This document shows positions 50,566-63,056 of a stretch of 64,000 nucleotides of DNA, one piece after another. A program made the translations under genes and the position numbers. The notes beneath the pieces are model-generated. The model made no database searches and had not been told where the DNA came from. It was given only the letters and a program-made list of their open reading frames with translations. Positions within the stretch are counted from its first letter, which is position 1. Every line of letters begins with the position of its first letter. Source of the stretch: Muricea muricata (Eukaryota > Cnidaria > Anthozoa > Malacalcyonacea > Plexauridae); assembly GCA_963855995.1 (NCBI GenBank), contig OY979718.1, positions 21,692,282 through 21,756,281 of the forward strand. Direction: 5' to 3'.

Positions 50566-51207
50566 TTTTAGTTTGATTGGTTTCTTACGAGTAGACCAGT
50601 TTTTCATCTTACGGCTACGTTTTTAAGTGATAAAACAGTCCCATTAGAACCATGTGTTGCAAAAATAAATTACATGTGCTATATAAAGCAAGGCTAATGT
50701 GTATTGTCCAATGTTATTTATTATCCAACAAATAAAAAAGAATTGATTTTAAACGAAAAAATTTGTTGGGATTATTGTGTAAATATGTTCAATTAAATTT
50801 TGGAAATAAAGTATGTCCATATGCGTTAAAATTACTTTTTTATAATGATAACACATTTCATTTTAATCATTTAGTCAATTCAAAGCAGCCAACTGAATAC
50901 ATCCTATTTGCAAAAAAATCGCTGCTCCTGACACTCAGTATAACACGGAAAGACACAGTAATGAAGGCTGTTGGGATTAATGTTTAGTTACACTTGCAGT
51001 CAAGAAAATGTATTGAATTACAGTAAACAGATGTTGCTAAATCACACACGGCCACACCCAGTCACCCTAATATAGCTGTTGTACGAAGTTTAACACCGCT
51101 TTTAAAGTTATAAAAGTGATTATACTTGCTACTTTACTCTTTGAAAACTGAATGTCTAGATCAGAATCTGAGCATTTGTTAGTTAAGGCTAAAACTGGAC
51201 TAAAAAT

Positions 51208-51622
51208 ATGGTGTTCAGCTGTAAACTGCTCCAAAAACAAGCGGTCAAATCCAGAACTCAGTCTTTTTTTTTCGATTTCCTTGTGATCCTACAAGAGTAC
51301 AAGGTAACTTGTCTGACACGTTCGCATTTTTTTCAAATTAAATTTTTACACACTGAAACAAAGCCAAAGGTGAATGCTATTATTTAGATCAAGAGAATGG
51401 CTATTACTATGTAGACGACAGGATCTAATGGACAATACTCCTCAGTACCTTTATAACAATTGTATATAGCATTCAAACCACTCTGAGGACTGCATGTTTT
51501 ACAACTACTTGCGAAATCGTTTGAAGTCGGATGCCAAGCCTAATTAGTTTGATATTCCAAACCCATCTCTCAAGATTGGTTCAAAATACAAAGGAATACC
51601 GTCAGCGTGGCCCCTTCAGGTA
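51208..51622 (+). pseudogene. Decayed THAP zinc-finger exon
   Basis: Fragments in different frames match a THAP domain: CSAVNCSKNKRSNPELS near 51213-51263 and RFPCDP near 51273. Then HSNHSEDCMFYNYLRNRLK starts near 51467, where family members have CSNHF. The tail KPN*FDIPNPSLKIGSK ends at a consensus GTAAGT donor (51623). The Cys of the CSNHF zinc ligand pair is replaced by His, a stop interrupts the tail, and a frame change is needed. It is a relic of a THAP gene or transposon 5' exon. Confidence 0.7.
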
Positions 51623-51928
51623 AGTAATAAAACGACTTAGTTGAAGCAATGACAGTAGGTTTTCCAAGTTAGGTATGCTAAATTTCTAATTACATCAACT
51701 GCAGGCAGTGGGAGGAGGAATAATATAATTTCTAAATTAAAGTAAGTAACACGATATACAAACAATATTAATACAATACTCAAAACTGCAATTCCTTGGA
51801 TCATGATGTCTCTTGAGGGTGTACGAACAAAATAACCTATGCAAAACTTGTGAGCCCAAATATCCCATAAAAGTAAATTTAAAATGAAGACTATTTTGTC
51901 ATGGGCAATGATTTTGTCTTTTCTGTAG

Positions 51929-52337
51929 CAGGGGCATAGCCAAGGGGGGGGGGGCAAGGGGGCAAGGGGGCAGTCCCCCCCTCCCAATCGTCCCAGAAAC
52001 TATTTTTTCAAAACGTTCAAATCCGGGTAGAAAATTGTTGGGGGTGTGGTTATCTGATAGTGAAAGGAGACCAGTTTTGGAATTTATCGCCAAATTAAGT
52101 AATTGTTCGCATTTCCAATCTAAAGCAAATAAAGAATTACTAAAAAAGTCATTTCTATTTTCTATCAAATTGACGGTCTTGTGAATTCTTCTTGCCAAAC
52201 TTCCAGAATGTGGGAGCCCCTATTTTGGAGAATTTCAGAAACCCTATATAGAATTTTAAATTTCCCCGGTGGGATGTTGCTCGACACCCCTTAAATGAGT
52301 TTGCCCCCCCCAAGTCAGGGCCCATGCTACGCCCCTG
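51929..52337. mobile_element. hAT-like MITE, 409 bp
   Basis: Starts CAGGGGCATAGCCAAGG with a poly-G run and ends in the inverse (CAGGGGCGTAGCATGGG read inward). Flanks TTCTGTAG (51921-51928) and TTCTGTAC (52338-52345) agree in 7 of 8 bases. The termini are related to those of the element at 8468-9230. Confidence 0.85.
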
Positions 52338-52724
52338 TTCTGTACATGTAGAAACGCCATCACCAGTAACTCAAGGAGTAACCACAAGCACTCAAACAAC
52401 CCAGGAAATTTCATATAACACACCTAGCCAAATTTAAAGGAGTACTTCAACAGGTTGATTCTGACACTTTCTACTACTGTGAAACTGTCCCCACATTCGT
52501 CCTCACATTCATTATGAGATTAAATAAACAGATTAGGACCACCTGCGGTATGCTTACTATTTCCAATCATTCGAACAGCGTTTACCTTTATATCAAGCTT
52601 TAAGCACTTCAAATACTTTCAATTTTAGTCTCTGAAGCAATAATAATTACAGCTCTTGCGACTTATACTTTAAAGGTAAAAATAAAAAAATTACCATTTC
52701 TGGGGAACAAATTTTCTCCATGTT

Positions 52725-54065
52725 TCTGTACAACTTAAATGTCAGTCATTGCAATATGATATTTACTGTACAATCAATGAGCCATCTGCCTACGAGTGCT
52801 ACCAACTTAATTTTCTAGTTACTTATTCTATAGAATTTTTTTATTTTCACACATATGATACAGATTTTTATGCTCATTCCATTCCATTCCATTCTCAATG
52901 TATCACAAGTTCTGTACGTATCAGTGCTACCAATCTAATTTTCTAGTTACCTATTCAATAATTTTTTTTTTATTTTTGCATATATGATATAGATTTTTAT
53001 GCTCTTTCTAACAATATATCACAAGTTCTGGGGGATAACTTTTCTGTATGTGTTTTTGTAACTTAAATGTCAGTCGTCGTAATATGATATTTACAATCAT
53101 GGAACGAGGCAAATGCGTACCAGCCCTACTAACTTAATTTTCTAGTTACCTATTCTATAATTTTTTTTATTTTCGCATATATCATTTAGGTTTTCATGCT
53201 CTTTCTAACGATATATCACAAGCTCTGGGGAATAACTTTTCTGTATGTGTTTTCGCAACTTAAATGTCAGTCGTTGTAATATGATATTTACAATCAATGA
53301 CCCAAATGCGTACGAGCGTTACCAACTAAATTTTCTAGTTACCTATTCTATAAATCTTTTTTATTTTCGGATATATGATTTATATTTTTATGCTCTTTCT
53401 AACGACATATTACAAGTTTTGGGCACTAACTTTTCTGTATGTGTTTTTGCATCTTAAATATCAGTCAATTTGAAACGATGTCAGTAAATGCGCAAAACGA
53501 ATTGAGCATGAGTAACATGTACTTAATTTTCCAGTTACCTACTTCATAAAATTTTTTTATTTTTACATATATGAAACAGATTTTCATGCTCTTTCGAACA
53601 ATGTATCACAAGTTCTGGGGAATAACTTTTCTGTATGTGTTTTTGCAACTTAAATGTCAGTCATCGTAATATGATATTTACAATCAATGAGCCAAATGCG
53701 CACGAGCGCTACCAACTTAATTTTCTAGTTACCTATTCCATAAAATCTTTTTATTTTCGCATATATAATACAGATTTTCATGCTCTTTCTAACGATATAT
53801 CACAAGTTCTGGGGAATAACTTTTCTGTATGTGTTTTTGCAACTTAAATGTCAGTCGTCGTAATATGATATTTACAATCAATGAGCCAAATGCGTACGAG
53901 CGCTACCAACTTAATTTTCTAGTTACCTATTCCATAAAATTTTTTTATTTTCGCCTATATGATACAGATTTTCATGCTCTTTCTAACGATATATCACAAG
54001 TTCTGGCGAATAACTTTTCTGCATGTGTTTTTGCAACTTAAATGTCAGTCGTCGTAATATGATAT
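52725..54065. repeat. ~195-bp tandem array, left arm
   Basis: The anchor CTTAAATGTCAGTC recurs near 52738, 53062, 53260, 53454, 53649, 53843 and 54037, giving mostly 194-198 bp spacing. One intervening unit (52920-52990) is truncated. Units share CAAGTTCTGGGGAATAACTT and TTCTAGTTACCTATTC. Satellite-like; the 70-codon ORFs in successive units are repeat artefacts. Confidence 0.88.
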
Positions 54066-54271
54066 TTACAATCATGGATGCAAAAACACATTAAGATTAA
54101 GATGTAAAAACACATACAGAAAAGTTATTCCCCAGAACTTGCGATATATCGTTAGAAAGAGCATGAAAATCTAAATGCTATATGAGAAAATTAAAAAAAT
54201 TATGGAATAGGTATAGATCTCCATAGATATAGTAGACCTAGATTGCTGACGTATACCTAGCGCGCGTGACC

Positions 54272-55097
54272 ATAGAGATTATAAAAGAATAGAGTCGGCA
54301 TCGCGGGATAAACTGCGGGACAAATTGAACAAATCTAATGGGGGGCAAATTTAGGTCCCGGATGTATAGCGATGAAAAACATACTGTTTTTGTCAATTTT
54401 TGCTTGTTTGTATGACCATGATGCACACAGATACTGACTATACTAGGAAAACATGTTTTTAGCTTTCTAGTTTTTGTAATTTTAGGTGCAGACAGCCAGA
54501 TTTTTGTGTAAATATCAGAGTTTTTCAACCTTAGGTTCTCCCTAGCAACGCATAGCAACCAGTTTTTGACCGGCTTTTCACAGCGAGGGTTTGCAAAATA
54601 TCTGCCAAAATATCTCACATCTGGACACAAATTGAACTTTTTTGCCTTCAGGCAGTTATCAAAATTGTTTTAGAGGTGCAACAAGGTGTACAGCCACAAT
54701 ACTGCGATCTATTTAAACTTTAAAGACTTTTCAAGTGTGTTCATTTGATTTTTCGAATACAAAAATTGCATTTTCGCTAACAAATACTCAATATTAAACA
54801 TACCCAATTTTATCCAGTATTCAAAACACAAAATTCAAACCTTTCAAGGCAATCCCGCACTAATCTTTAACATTTTCGCCTTAGTTTTTATTAAAAAACT
54901 CTTAGTGCGAAAAAATCGTAAAAAGTTTTTTCTCAGCTTTCTCAATCTGTTGTTGCGAACAGTCGATCAACAGCCAATAGGTGTAAGATGTTACATCCGG
55001 GTCTTAAATTTGCCCCCCATTAGCGAGCTTCAATTTGTCCCGCGAGCTTGACTGAATTTTAATCAGGATGCCGCCTCTATTCTTTTATAATCTCTAT
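54272..55097. mobile_element. MITE nested in the left foldback arm, 10-bp target duplication
   Basis: An 826-bp element with termini ATAGAGATTATAAAAGAATA and the inverse. GCGCGTGACC flanks it at 54262-54271 and 55098-55107. The right foldback arm at about 56850-56865 carries one copy of the same site uninterrupted, which is the empty site. A 9-11 bp duplication would fit a Mutator-like element. Further inverted homology (CGGGACAAATTGAA, CTAATGGGGGGCAAATTTA) extends inward. No transposase. Confidence 0.88.
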
Positions 55098-55388
55098 GCG
55101 CGTGACCCCCAATAGAAGAATCCAAGATGGCGTCGCAACCGGGCAAAAAAACTAGGAATAGTATTACGAAAAACAGGTTTTTGGGCTTTTTTGATCGTTT
55201 AACTGCTGCGAATCACGTTCAACTGGACTTTTTTGAAAATAAATCACTATTGCGGAGGTTTTGAACCTGAAATGAGACGAGTGATCTAGATTCTTACAAA
55301 ATTATCGTTCGCTGAAGATTCCAAGGAGTGGACGTTTTGACCGGTCCCGTTAGTTTGCGTGGATTATTGCACTTTTAACACTTCGAAT

Positions 55389-56559
55389 CACGATCGATCG
55401 CGTATATTTAGAAAACGATGTTTATTATCTATGTTTTAATTGTGAAAAGGAAAGCATTTGCCGAATTTTATGAAAAAATATCGTGGGTTAATTTCCTCAG
55501 TATCAGCAGCTATACGCCGGCTATTATGACTGCACATCCACCTCCACCTGGAAGGTAGAATTTTGTTTGTTTGTTTGTCTGTTTGTTCATTATGGTTTTT
55601 ATGAGTTTATGGGAAATGATTGTTTGTGTAGAATCTGCTGACAAAGTAGCACAAATGTAAAAACAAATGATTTAAATAAGTATGAAAGAAACCCATGTTT
55701 CCAATTGGTTTCTATTGATTTATGATTATTGATATCAATACATATAATTTGTGTAAATCTGAGAAGCTAAGCATAGTTTTAGAGACTCATGATATTATTA
55801 AAGTGTACGTGAACATGCATGGGGCTTGATAACATGCATGAATCAAATTAACATTTAATATACTTGATGCAAAGATCTGTTAAAATGTTAAATGACCAGG
55901 TTTTGTTTCATCAAAACTCAGAAAGTGTCTGGTATTATAAATTATAGATGTACAGTATAATAAAGTTCAAAATACATATTGCTGGTTGCCAATGTGATTC
56001 TGATTTTGCTCAAAATCAATTTCAATATTGAAATCTGCACATGAAAATCTCACCATTTGTCAACAAGCTGTGCCTGTGACAAATGTGTTGCAAAGATGAA
56101 AACAAGTTGTGAAATGCTGTAATTTTATAAAGCTCCTGTAAGCATGTTAACAAGACATTTATAAATGCTTGTAAATGTGTGGGAATGTAAACACAGTTTT
56201 TGCAAAACAGTTTATTATAAAATCAGAGATTCTTTAGGATTGCTACAGAGATAATTAAGCAATATAACTTGCTACAGAGATAATTAAGTAATATTGACTT
56301 CTGCCTATAGGTATCAATTTTCATTTGTAATAAATATGACATCTATGCAAGCCCAAAGCAGAACTTTGCATGTCCATTATTAGCTTATCCCAACTTAAAG
56401 TCAATCATGCCTCCTGCAAAACTTATAGTGTACCTGTACTGAAGAACTTTACGCAGATGTTCAATTTCAGATTTAATACTAAGCAAAAATCAAAATAACA
56501 CCCAAAATCAAAATCACTAGAATTAATAATTTGCAAAAAAGTTAGATTTACTACAAGAA
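55389..56559. other. Spacer of the 6.1-kb foldback
   Basis: AT-rich, no ORF or domain recognised. Contains a GTTT microsatellite at 55563-55587 and a short direct repeat TTGCTACAGAGATAATTAAG near 56238 and 56269. Confidence 0.6.
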
Positions 56560-57044
56560 CATACTAAACAACAAGTGTTAAAAGTCCAATAATGCACGCA
56601 AACTAACGAAACCGGTCAAAACGTCCACTCCTTGAAATCTTTATCGAACGATAATTTTGTAAGAATCTAGCCCACTCTTCTCATTTTGCGTTCAAAACCT
56701 CCGCAATAGTGATCTATTTTCAAAAAAGTCCAGTTGAAGGTGATTCGCAGCAGTTAAACCGTCAAAAAAGCTCAAAAACCTGTTTTTTGTAATACAATTC
56801 CTAATGTTTTTGCCCGGTTGCGACGCCATCTTGGATTCTTCTATTGGGGGTCACGCGCGCTAGGTATACGTCAGCAATCTAGGTCTACTATATCTATGGA
56901 GATCTATACCTATTCCATAATTTTTTTAATTTTCTCATATAGCATTTAGATTTTCATGCTCTTTCTAACGATATATCGCAAGTTCTGGGGAATAACTTTT
57001 CTGTATGTGTTTTTACATCTTAATCTTAATGTGTTTTTGCATCC

Positions 57045-58290
57045 ATGATTGTAAATATCATATTACGACGACTGACATTTAAGTTGCAAAAACACCTACA
57101 GAAAAGTTATTTCCCAGAACTTGTGATACATCGTTAGAAAGTGCATAAAAATCTGTATCATATATGCGAACATAAAAAAATTTTATAGAATAGGTAACTA
57201 GAAAATTAAGTTGGTAGCGCTCGTACGCATTCGGCTCATTGATTGTAAATATCATATTACGATGACTGACATTTAATTAAGTTGCAAAAACGCATACAGA
57301 AAAGTTATTCCCCAGAACTTGTGATACATTGTTTGAAAGAGCATGAAAATCTGTTTCATATATGTAAAAATAAAAAAATTCTATGGAATAGGTAACTGGA
57401 AAATTAAGTATATGTTACTCATGCTCAATTTGTCTTGCGCATTTACTGACATCGTTTCAAATTGACTGATATTTAAGATGCAAAAACACATACAGAAAAG
57501 TTATTCCCCAGAGCTTGTGATATATCGTTAGAAAGACCATAAAAATCTAAATCATATATCCGAAAATAAAAAAAATTTATGGAATAGGTAACTAGAAAAT
57601 TAAGTTGGTAACGCTCGTACGCATTTGGCTCATTGATTGTAAATATCATATTACGACGACCGACATTTAAGTTGCAAAAACACACACAGAAAAGTTATTC
57701 CCCAGAACTTGTGATATATCGTTAGAAAGAGCATAAAAATCTATATCATATATGCGAAAATAAAAAAAATTATAGAATAGGTAACTAGAAAATTAGATTG
57801 GTAGCACTGATACGCAGTTGGCTCATTGATTTTACATTAAACATCATATTAGAAAGACTGATATTTAGGATGCATAAACACATACAGAAAAGTTATTCCA
57901 CAGAAATTGTGATATAGCATTAGAAAGACCATGAAAATTTTTACCATGTATGTGAAAATAAAAAAAAATCTATAGAATAAGTAACTAGAAAATAAAGTTG
58001 ATGTTACTCATGCTCAATTTGTCTCGCACATTTAATACTGATATTGTTTCAAATTTACTGATATTTAAGATGGAAAAACACGTAGACAAAAGTTATTCCC
58101 CAGAACTTGTAATATATTGAGAATGGAATGGAATGGAATGAGCATAAAAATCTGTATCATATTTGTGAAAATAAAAAAATTCTATAGAATAAGTAACTAG
58201 AAAATTAAGTTGGTAGCACTCGTAGGCAGATGGCTCATTTATTGTACAGTAAATATCATATTGCAATGACTGACATTTAAGTTGTACAGA
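57045..58290. repeat. ~195-bp tandem array, right arm (inverted)
   Basis: Mirror image of the left array. GACTGACATTTAAG or close variants recur near 57070, 57268, 57470, 57660, 57860, 58067 and 58268. Unit order and variant features (the diverged unit with ACATCGTTTCAAATTGACTG near 57450, and the GGAATGGAATGG microsatellite) match the left arm in reverse. Confidence 0.87.
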
Positions 58291-58582
58291 AACATGGAGA
58301 AAATTTGTTCCCCAGAAATGGTAAATTTTGTTATTTTAACCTTTAAAGTATAAGTCGCAAGAGCTGTAATTATTATTGCTTCAGAGACTAAAATTGAAAG
58401 TATTTGGAATGCTTAAAGTTTGATATAAAGGTAAACGCTGTTCGAATGATTGGAAATAGTGAACATACCGCAGGTGGTCCTAGTCTGTTTATTTAATCTC
58501 ATAATGAATATGGGGCGAATGGGGAGATTGTGGGGAGGAATATGAGGACGAATGTGGGGACCAATCTGGGGACAGTTTCACA

Positions 58583-59101
58583 TTAGTCACTTTTTATAAG
58601 GTGTGGTGGGTCGAAGTCGAACATGAGGAAATAAGGCGAGTAAAGTATTGTATATTCAGTATTTAGAAATAATTAAAGGACCTTTTAGCACAATAAAGTT
58701 GGTTACTAACCTCTATTCAATAAATACTAGCTGCAAAATTAAAATCGGTTGAGAAATACCAAAGATACGACAGTTTAAATTGCCCAACCTTAACGCCAGT
58801 CCCCACGCGCAGGACTTCACGACACGAGTGAGACTTCTGTATTTTTTTACTTAGTAATTAAAGTTTGCGAGGCAACTGCTAATTTAAAAGTATACTGTTC
58901 TCGGAAACTCCACCGCCCTCAACAGCTCGTATTATGCATATGACAAAGGGTCGCGACAGTGTTGATTTTCTTTATATTTTATATTGTGCGACTATGTAAA
59001 GATTTATTACAAATACGAACATTATATATACATAAACAAAACTAAACATAACATTAACAATATCCTACCCTTTCTAGTTCGTTTCTTTGAAATTAGGGGA
59101 C
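58583..59101. other. Non-coding interval
   Basis: No gene or repeat border recognised between the foldback and the THAP/DDE element. Confidence 0.5.
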
Positions 59102-60148
59102 TTCAAGGTTTCCGACGCCATAAGCCAGGGGGTGCAAAAACATTGGGACCGAGTGCGCGGCCATATAATTTCCATATAGGAGTGAGAAAAATCATTTGCA
59201 TATATTCTTCAATTTCTTAAAAAAGTTTGAGAATAATCAATCAATTTTAACAATTCTAACGAAATACTGGGTTTTTTCTGACCTATGGACGAAATTTCAT
59301 TTAAATCAACGGCCAGCAACTTTTGAAACATGGCAATTTTTAGAAGCGTTTTCGAGCTATTTATCCCTCGGCGTAAAAGTGAGCTAGCGTGGATTGCTTC
59401 GAGACCAAACGCAAAAATGGTTAAAATTTTAGTGGCGCGTGAAGATTTATCATGCAGGAGAACTCATGGGGTGACAATTTGTAATTTGATATCTTGTAAG
59501 CTTCCTTAATGTGATTTTATAGCCGTAAAACGTGGTCTATGCGGTATCACATAACAGTTGATCGCGTCTCTTCGAGGTATACAAGTGAAAGCTTTTTTAT
59601 ATATTCGAAAATTTTCCTGGTAATATCCTGGTAATTTCAAATTGGCATAATTGTGTACGATAGTAATTGTAATGCATGAATCACACATTTGGTGTCTGTA
59701 CAATTGACAAACTCAAATGGAATATGTAAACAATTTTTAATTTTGTACAAGATGGAATAGATACAAAAATATGTAAGATATAAAAAATGTAATGCAATAA
59801 TTTTTTGCTATAACATTAGAAATTACTAAATCTAGTAGCTATTGGACACTTAACATAGAGAATAGAGTGCATTAGTACTTGTTCTGAAGCATACATCAAA
59901 TCTCCAGACTTATGTATTATAAAATATAACAATTTTTTCATGTTTAATGCATATTTAAAGATGGTGTGAAGTTTGTTCTGTGCATCAGTTCTGCTGATAA
60001 TCAAGAGGACTTGCAGTTATTAACACTACTGCAATTTTGCATCTTCTGAATGAAAACTCTGGTTCATATTCATTAATGACAAAAACAAACCAGAGCAGTG
60101 TTTAGATATTAAGTTTGTATATCATATTTTACCAATATAGAAGTTCAA

Positions 60149-60195
60149 AATGTAAACAAAGCATTTGTTTGTTAAACAAATGCTTTGTTTACATT
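60149..60195. repeat. Near-perfect hairpin
   Basis: AATGTAAACAAAGCATTTGT followed after a 7-base centre by its exact reverse complement. It lies in the non-coding part of the THAP/DDE element, downstream of the transposase. Confidence 0.9.
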
Positions 60196-60774
60196 AAGAA
60201 CTTCACAAAATCTTCAGCATTTAAGAAGAATATAGCTGTACTGTGCATATAATTAGTTTCTTACCGGGGATGGTTGTTCAAAGCTGCATTAGTGCTAACC
60301 CAGGGTTAAACTTAGGCCACTGCTTTAGTTTCTGTATTTCTACACATATTTTAAAACTTCAACAACAAAAACAACAATTGAACCAGACATATAGCCTTTG
60401 AAGAAATATTCTGACCTCACACTTGTACAAGCACTTCCTCACAATTTTATGTTAACTCAGGGTTAGGGCTTGTCAACAAAGAACCCCAGAATAAGATATC
60501 TTACAAAATTTAGTATGTCAAATTATCTTTGATTATTGATGTTATGTCATTAAAAATGTTTGCTAAAATGTTTTCCTATATGTCAAGTTGACAAGCAGCA
60601 TCATAAGACTAAGTTAATACAGTATGTATGAGCAATAATTTAATTCTTGCAAAACACTTTGTAAGTTTACCCCCATCTTTATCAGAGCAATAATATGAAG
60701 ACAGCCTTGCAGGTAGGAAGTTCTTGTGTAATAAACTTACAAAGTTCCCTACTACAATAAAATAGCATTACTAT

Positions 60775-62495
60775 ACTCACACAATGGAGGCAGAAGATTG
60801 CACAAGGCAGCACAAACACGAACAATATCATCAGCTAGGGGAATCAAATAATTGACAATTCATTTTTTAAAATATGAAAAACTTTCATCCTACCAATAGC
60901 TTGTTCCACATAAATCCTCACATTTGCAATATTTGATGTTTTCCTCACATCTGATGGTAGCATCTGCATTGACTTGGCTTTGCTTGGAGGAATGCATAAT
61001 GTTGCCATCTTCATCAGTACTAGATCCTCCATGGTCTTAAATCCTCTGTATGCCATAATTTCATCATATGGTTCGACAAGATCCAAAAACCCAGAATCTC
61101 TCACAATGTGCACATCGGTTGCTCTACCACCATAAGCTGGGGAGAGATGAAACAGCACCATTTTGAGTTATAGCAACCAGCACTTTATAGGTGTAGTGAT
61201 GCTTGTACTCACTCCACATTGTTGCAGCCAAATCCAGTCCACTGGGTGTATGAGTAAAACACTCAAAACAATCAATTATGCACCTTACTTTTGGGTACAA
61301 TCTTTTGAAACAGTTGCTGCTTAATTTGTGTGCTGGTGGACCAAATGATAAGAACAGCCAGCTCCTTTGACATTAATTTGATCCATGTGGCCAGTATGCT
61401 ACTATAGTACCAGAGGAAACTTGAAACCCCAGGGTGGAATCCGTGTCAACCTCACGCCGAAGTCACGTCAGGGTTTTTAAATAACACGCCAGGACGAACA
61501 CGCCCCTGTGTAAATGACGTTCGTATATATGTACGCATATATCAATATGTGTGCCAAAATACGCCAAATAAACGCCAAATGGTATTACAATTTGCGCCGG
61601 CGCTTCTCACGCCAGTACGCCAAGGATTTTGAGTTATACAATCTCACGCCAGTGCGCCGAATATTTTCAAACTCCACGCCGAAGATCTTCGGCGTGACAT
61701 ACACGGATTCCACCCTGGTTGAAACCGGAATGCCAAATCATCATTCACGAGGGACAGCCTGATTTTCATCAACGTACATAAAAACTCCTGTTCTAATTGA
61801 AGTTTTCTTGGTGGACCACATCTGCTTTCAACCCCTACACTGGATGCATAATCTTCAAAGGGTGATGGAGATCTTGAGTCACTTGACTCTCTTTGTGTTT
61901 GTTGTGAACCTCTCCAGTATTCAAAATTCCGGGCTTTGGGACAAAGATGATTGAAGAGAGATTGGAATGCTTCTGTTGAAGGAATGCCAGTGTACAATTT
62001 CACCTCAAACTCTCTTGTCAATTGCCCGAACTGGTAAGGAATAGATGCCAAGTGTTCCTCTGGTTCAGATGAATCTGATCCTGGTTAATCTAGGTCTTCC
62101 ATCTCTTCATCTTCCAATTTAGTCCCTTCAGGCTCACAGTGCGCTCCCTTTGTGCTTGTTTTTCCTACGGTCTTTCGCTTCTTTGGTGACTTTTGATGCT
62201 GGTAGTCAGAGAGAGTTAAAAATATGGACGGGTAGTCGGTTTCAGGTTTACCAGGGGCTCGTTTTCCCATTGGGAAATGATTAGAGCAGACAAATGTTTC
62301 CGACGCACCTGGCTCAGGATTAAAGTCATCCTTTCTGCTTTTTAAAACCTGCTTCCGGCAAAGTTCTGCGCGATTTTCATCCTTAGGCCATTTGTGAAAG
62401 CAAAGAGTTTGGACGTGTGATCTCTTCACTTGTAGATCTGTATAGCGTTGGTCGTTATGACAGTACCCAATCGCACAGCGAGCGTGGCCTGGCAT
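60775..62495 (-). pseudogene. Inactive THAP-domain DDE transposase
   Basis: Start MPGHARCAIGYC at 62495 opens a THAP zinc finger (CAIGYC, HKWPKD, VCSNHF) with a basic/acidic tail. A TAA at 62085-62087 interrupts it, and the same frame resumes with a helical region (LTREFEVKLYTGIPS). Then come LQLEQEFLCTLMKIRL, WIKLMSKELAVLIIW, RCIIDCFECF (first catalytic Asp), RATDVHIVRDSGFLDL, MAYRGF and VEQAIGRMK (catalytic Glu), ending LADDIVRVCAALCNLLPPL. The second catalytic Asp (DRGF in the family) is Tyr here (TAC near 61058). A MITE splits the frame at 61429-61718, and frameshifts occur near 61312 and 61145. Clearly dead. Confidence 0.88.
61429..61718. mobile_element. hAT-like MITE inside the transposase, perfect 8-bp duplication
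   Basis: 290 bp with perfect termini CCAGGGTGGAATCCGTGT. Flanked by TTGAAACC at 61421-61428 and 61719-61726. The interior contains about ten ACGCC words, many in the form CACGCCAGT or CACGCCGAAG, plus CTTCGGCGTG hairpins. Such subterminal repeats are typical transposase-binding arrays in hAT elements. Confidence 0.9.
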
Positions 62496-63056
62496 AACCA
62501 GCGCACTTGAAGAACACTTGTAATTCAACGAATAATAAAATTTATAACTATTTTTCACAGCTTATAAAAGCTTTCACCTGCCGAATCTGTTACGTGATAC
62601 CGCATAGACCACGTTTTACGGCTATAAAATCACATTAAGGAAGCTTACAAGATATCAAATTACAAATTGTCACCCCATGAGTTCTCCTGCATGATAAATC
62701 TTCACGCGCCACTAAAATTTTAACCATTTTTGCGTTTGGTCTCGAAGCAATCCACGCTAGCTCACTTTTACGCCGAGGGATAAATAGCTCGAAAACGCTT
62801 CTAAAAATAACCATGTTTCAAAAGTTGCTGGCCGTTGATTGAAATGAAATTTCGTCCATAGGTCAGAAAAAACCCAGTATTTCGTTAGAATTGTTAAAAT
62901 TGATTGATTATTCTCAAACTTTTTTAAGAAATTGAAGAATATATGCAAATGAATTTTTCTCACTCCTATATGGAAATTATATGGAAATGGCGTTAGCCGC
63001 GCACTCGGTCCCAATGTTTTTGCACCCCCTGGCTTATGGCGTCGGAAAGTCGGAAA

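Larger units (their letters stand above)
52478..58582. mobile_element. 6.1-kb foldback element with tandem repeats in both arms
   Basis: Outer ends TGTGAAACTGTCCCC and its inverse. The left arm (52478 to about 55388, minus a nested 826-bp MITE) and right arm (about 56560-58582) are reverse complements over about 2 kb. In order from the outside: a ~250-bp unique block, seven ~195-bp tandem units, an inverted partial unit, then a block with AAGATGGCGTCGCAACCGGG. Both arms even share an ATTCC microsatellite (52876-52897, 58121-58141). The spacer of about 1.17 kb has no ORF. Long inverted arms filled with tandem repeats recall Drosophila FB and Galileo foldback elements. That is architectural analogy only. 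Confidence 0.82.

Noticed and set aside
51637-52198. Minus-strand ORFs of 116 and 99 codons
   Set aside because: They overlap the hAT-like MITE at 51929-52337 and read its G/C runs as proline/leucine-rich peptide. No domain.
53245-54041. Series of near-identical 70-codon ORFs (MCFCNLNVS...)
   Set aside because: They are readings of successive ~195-bp tandem units, recur inverted in the other arm, and have no domain. A repeat artefact, not a gene family.
58984-59387. ORFs at 58984-59387 (+) and 62757-63014 (-) with shared peptides
   Set aside because: They read the two inverted terminal repeats of the THAP/DDE element. The shared peptide reflects the inverted repeat, not a gene.
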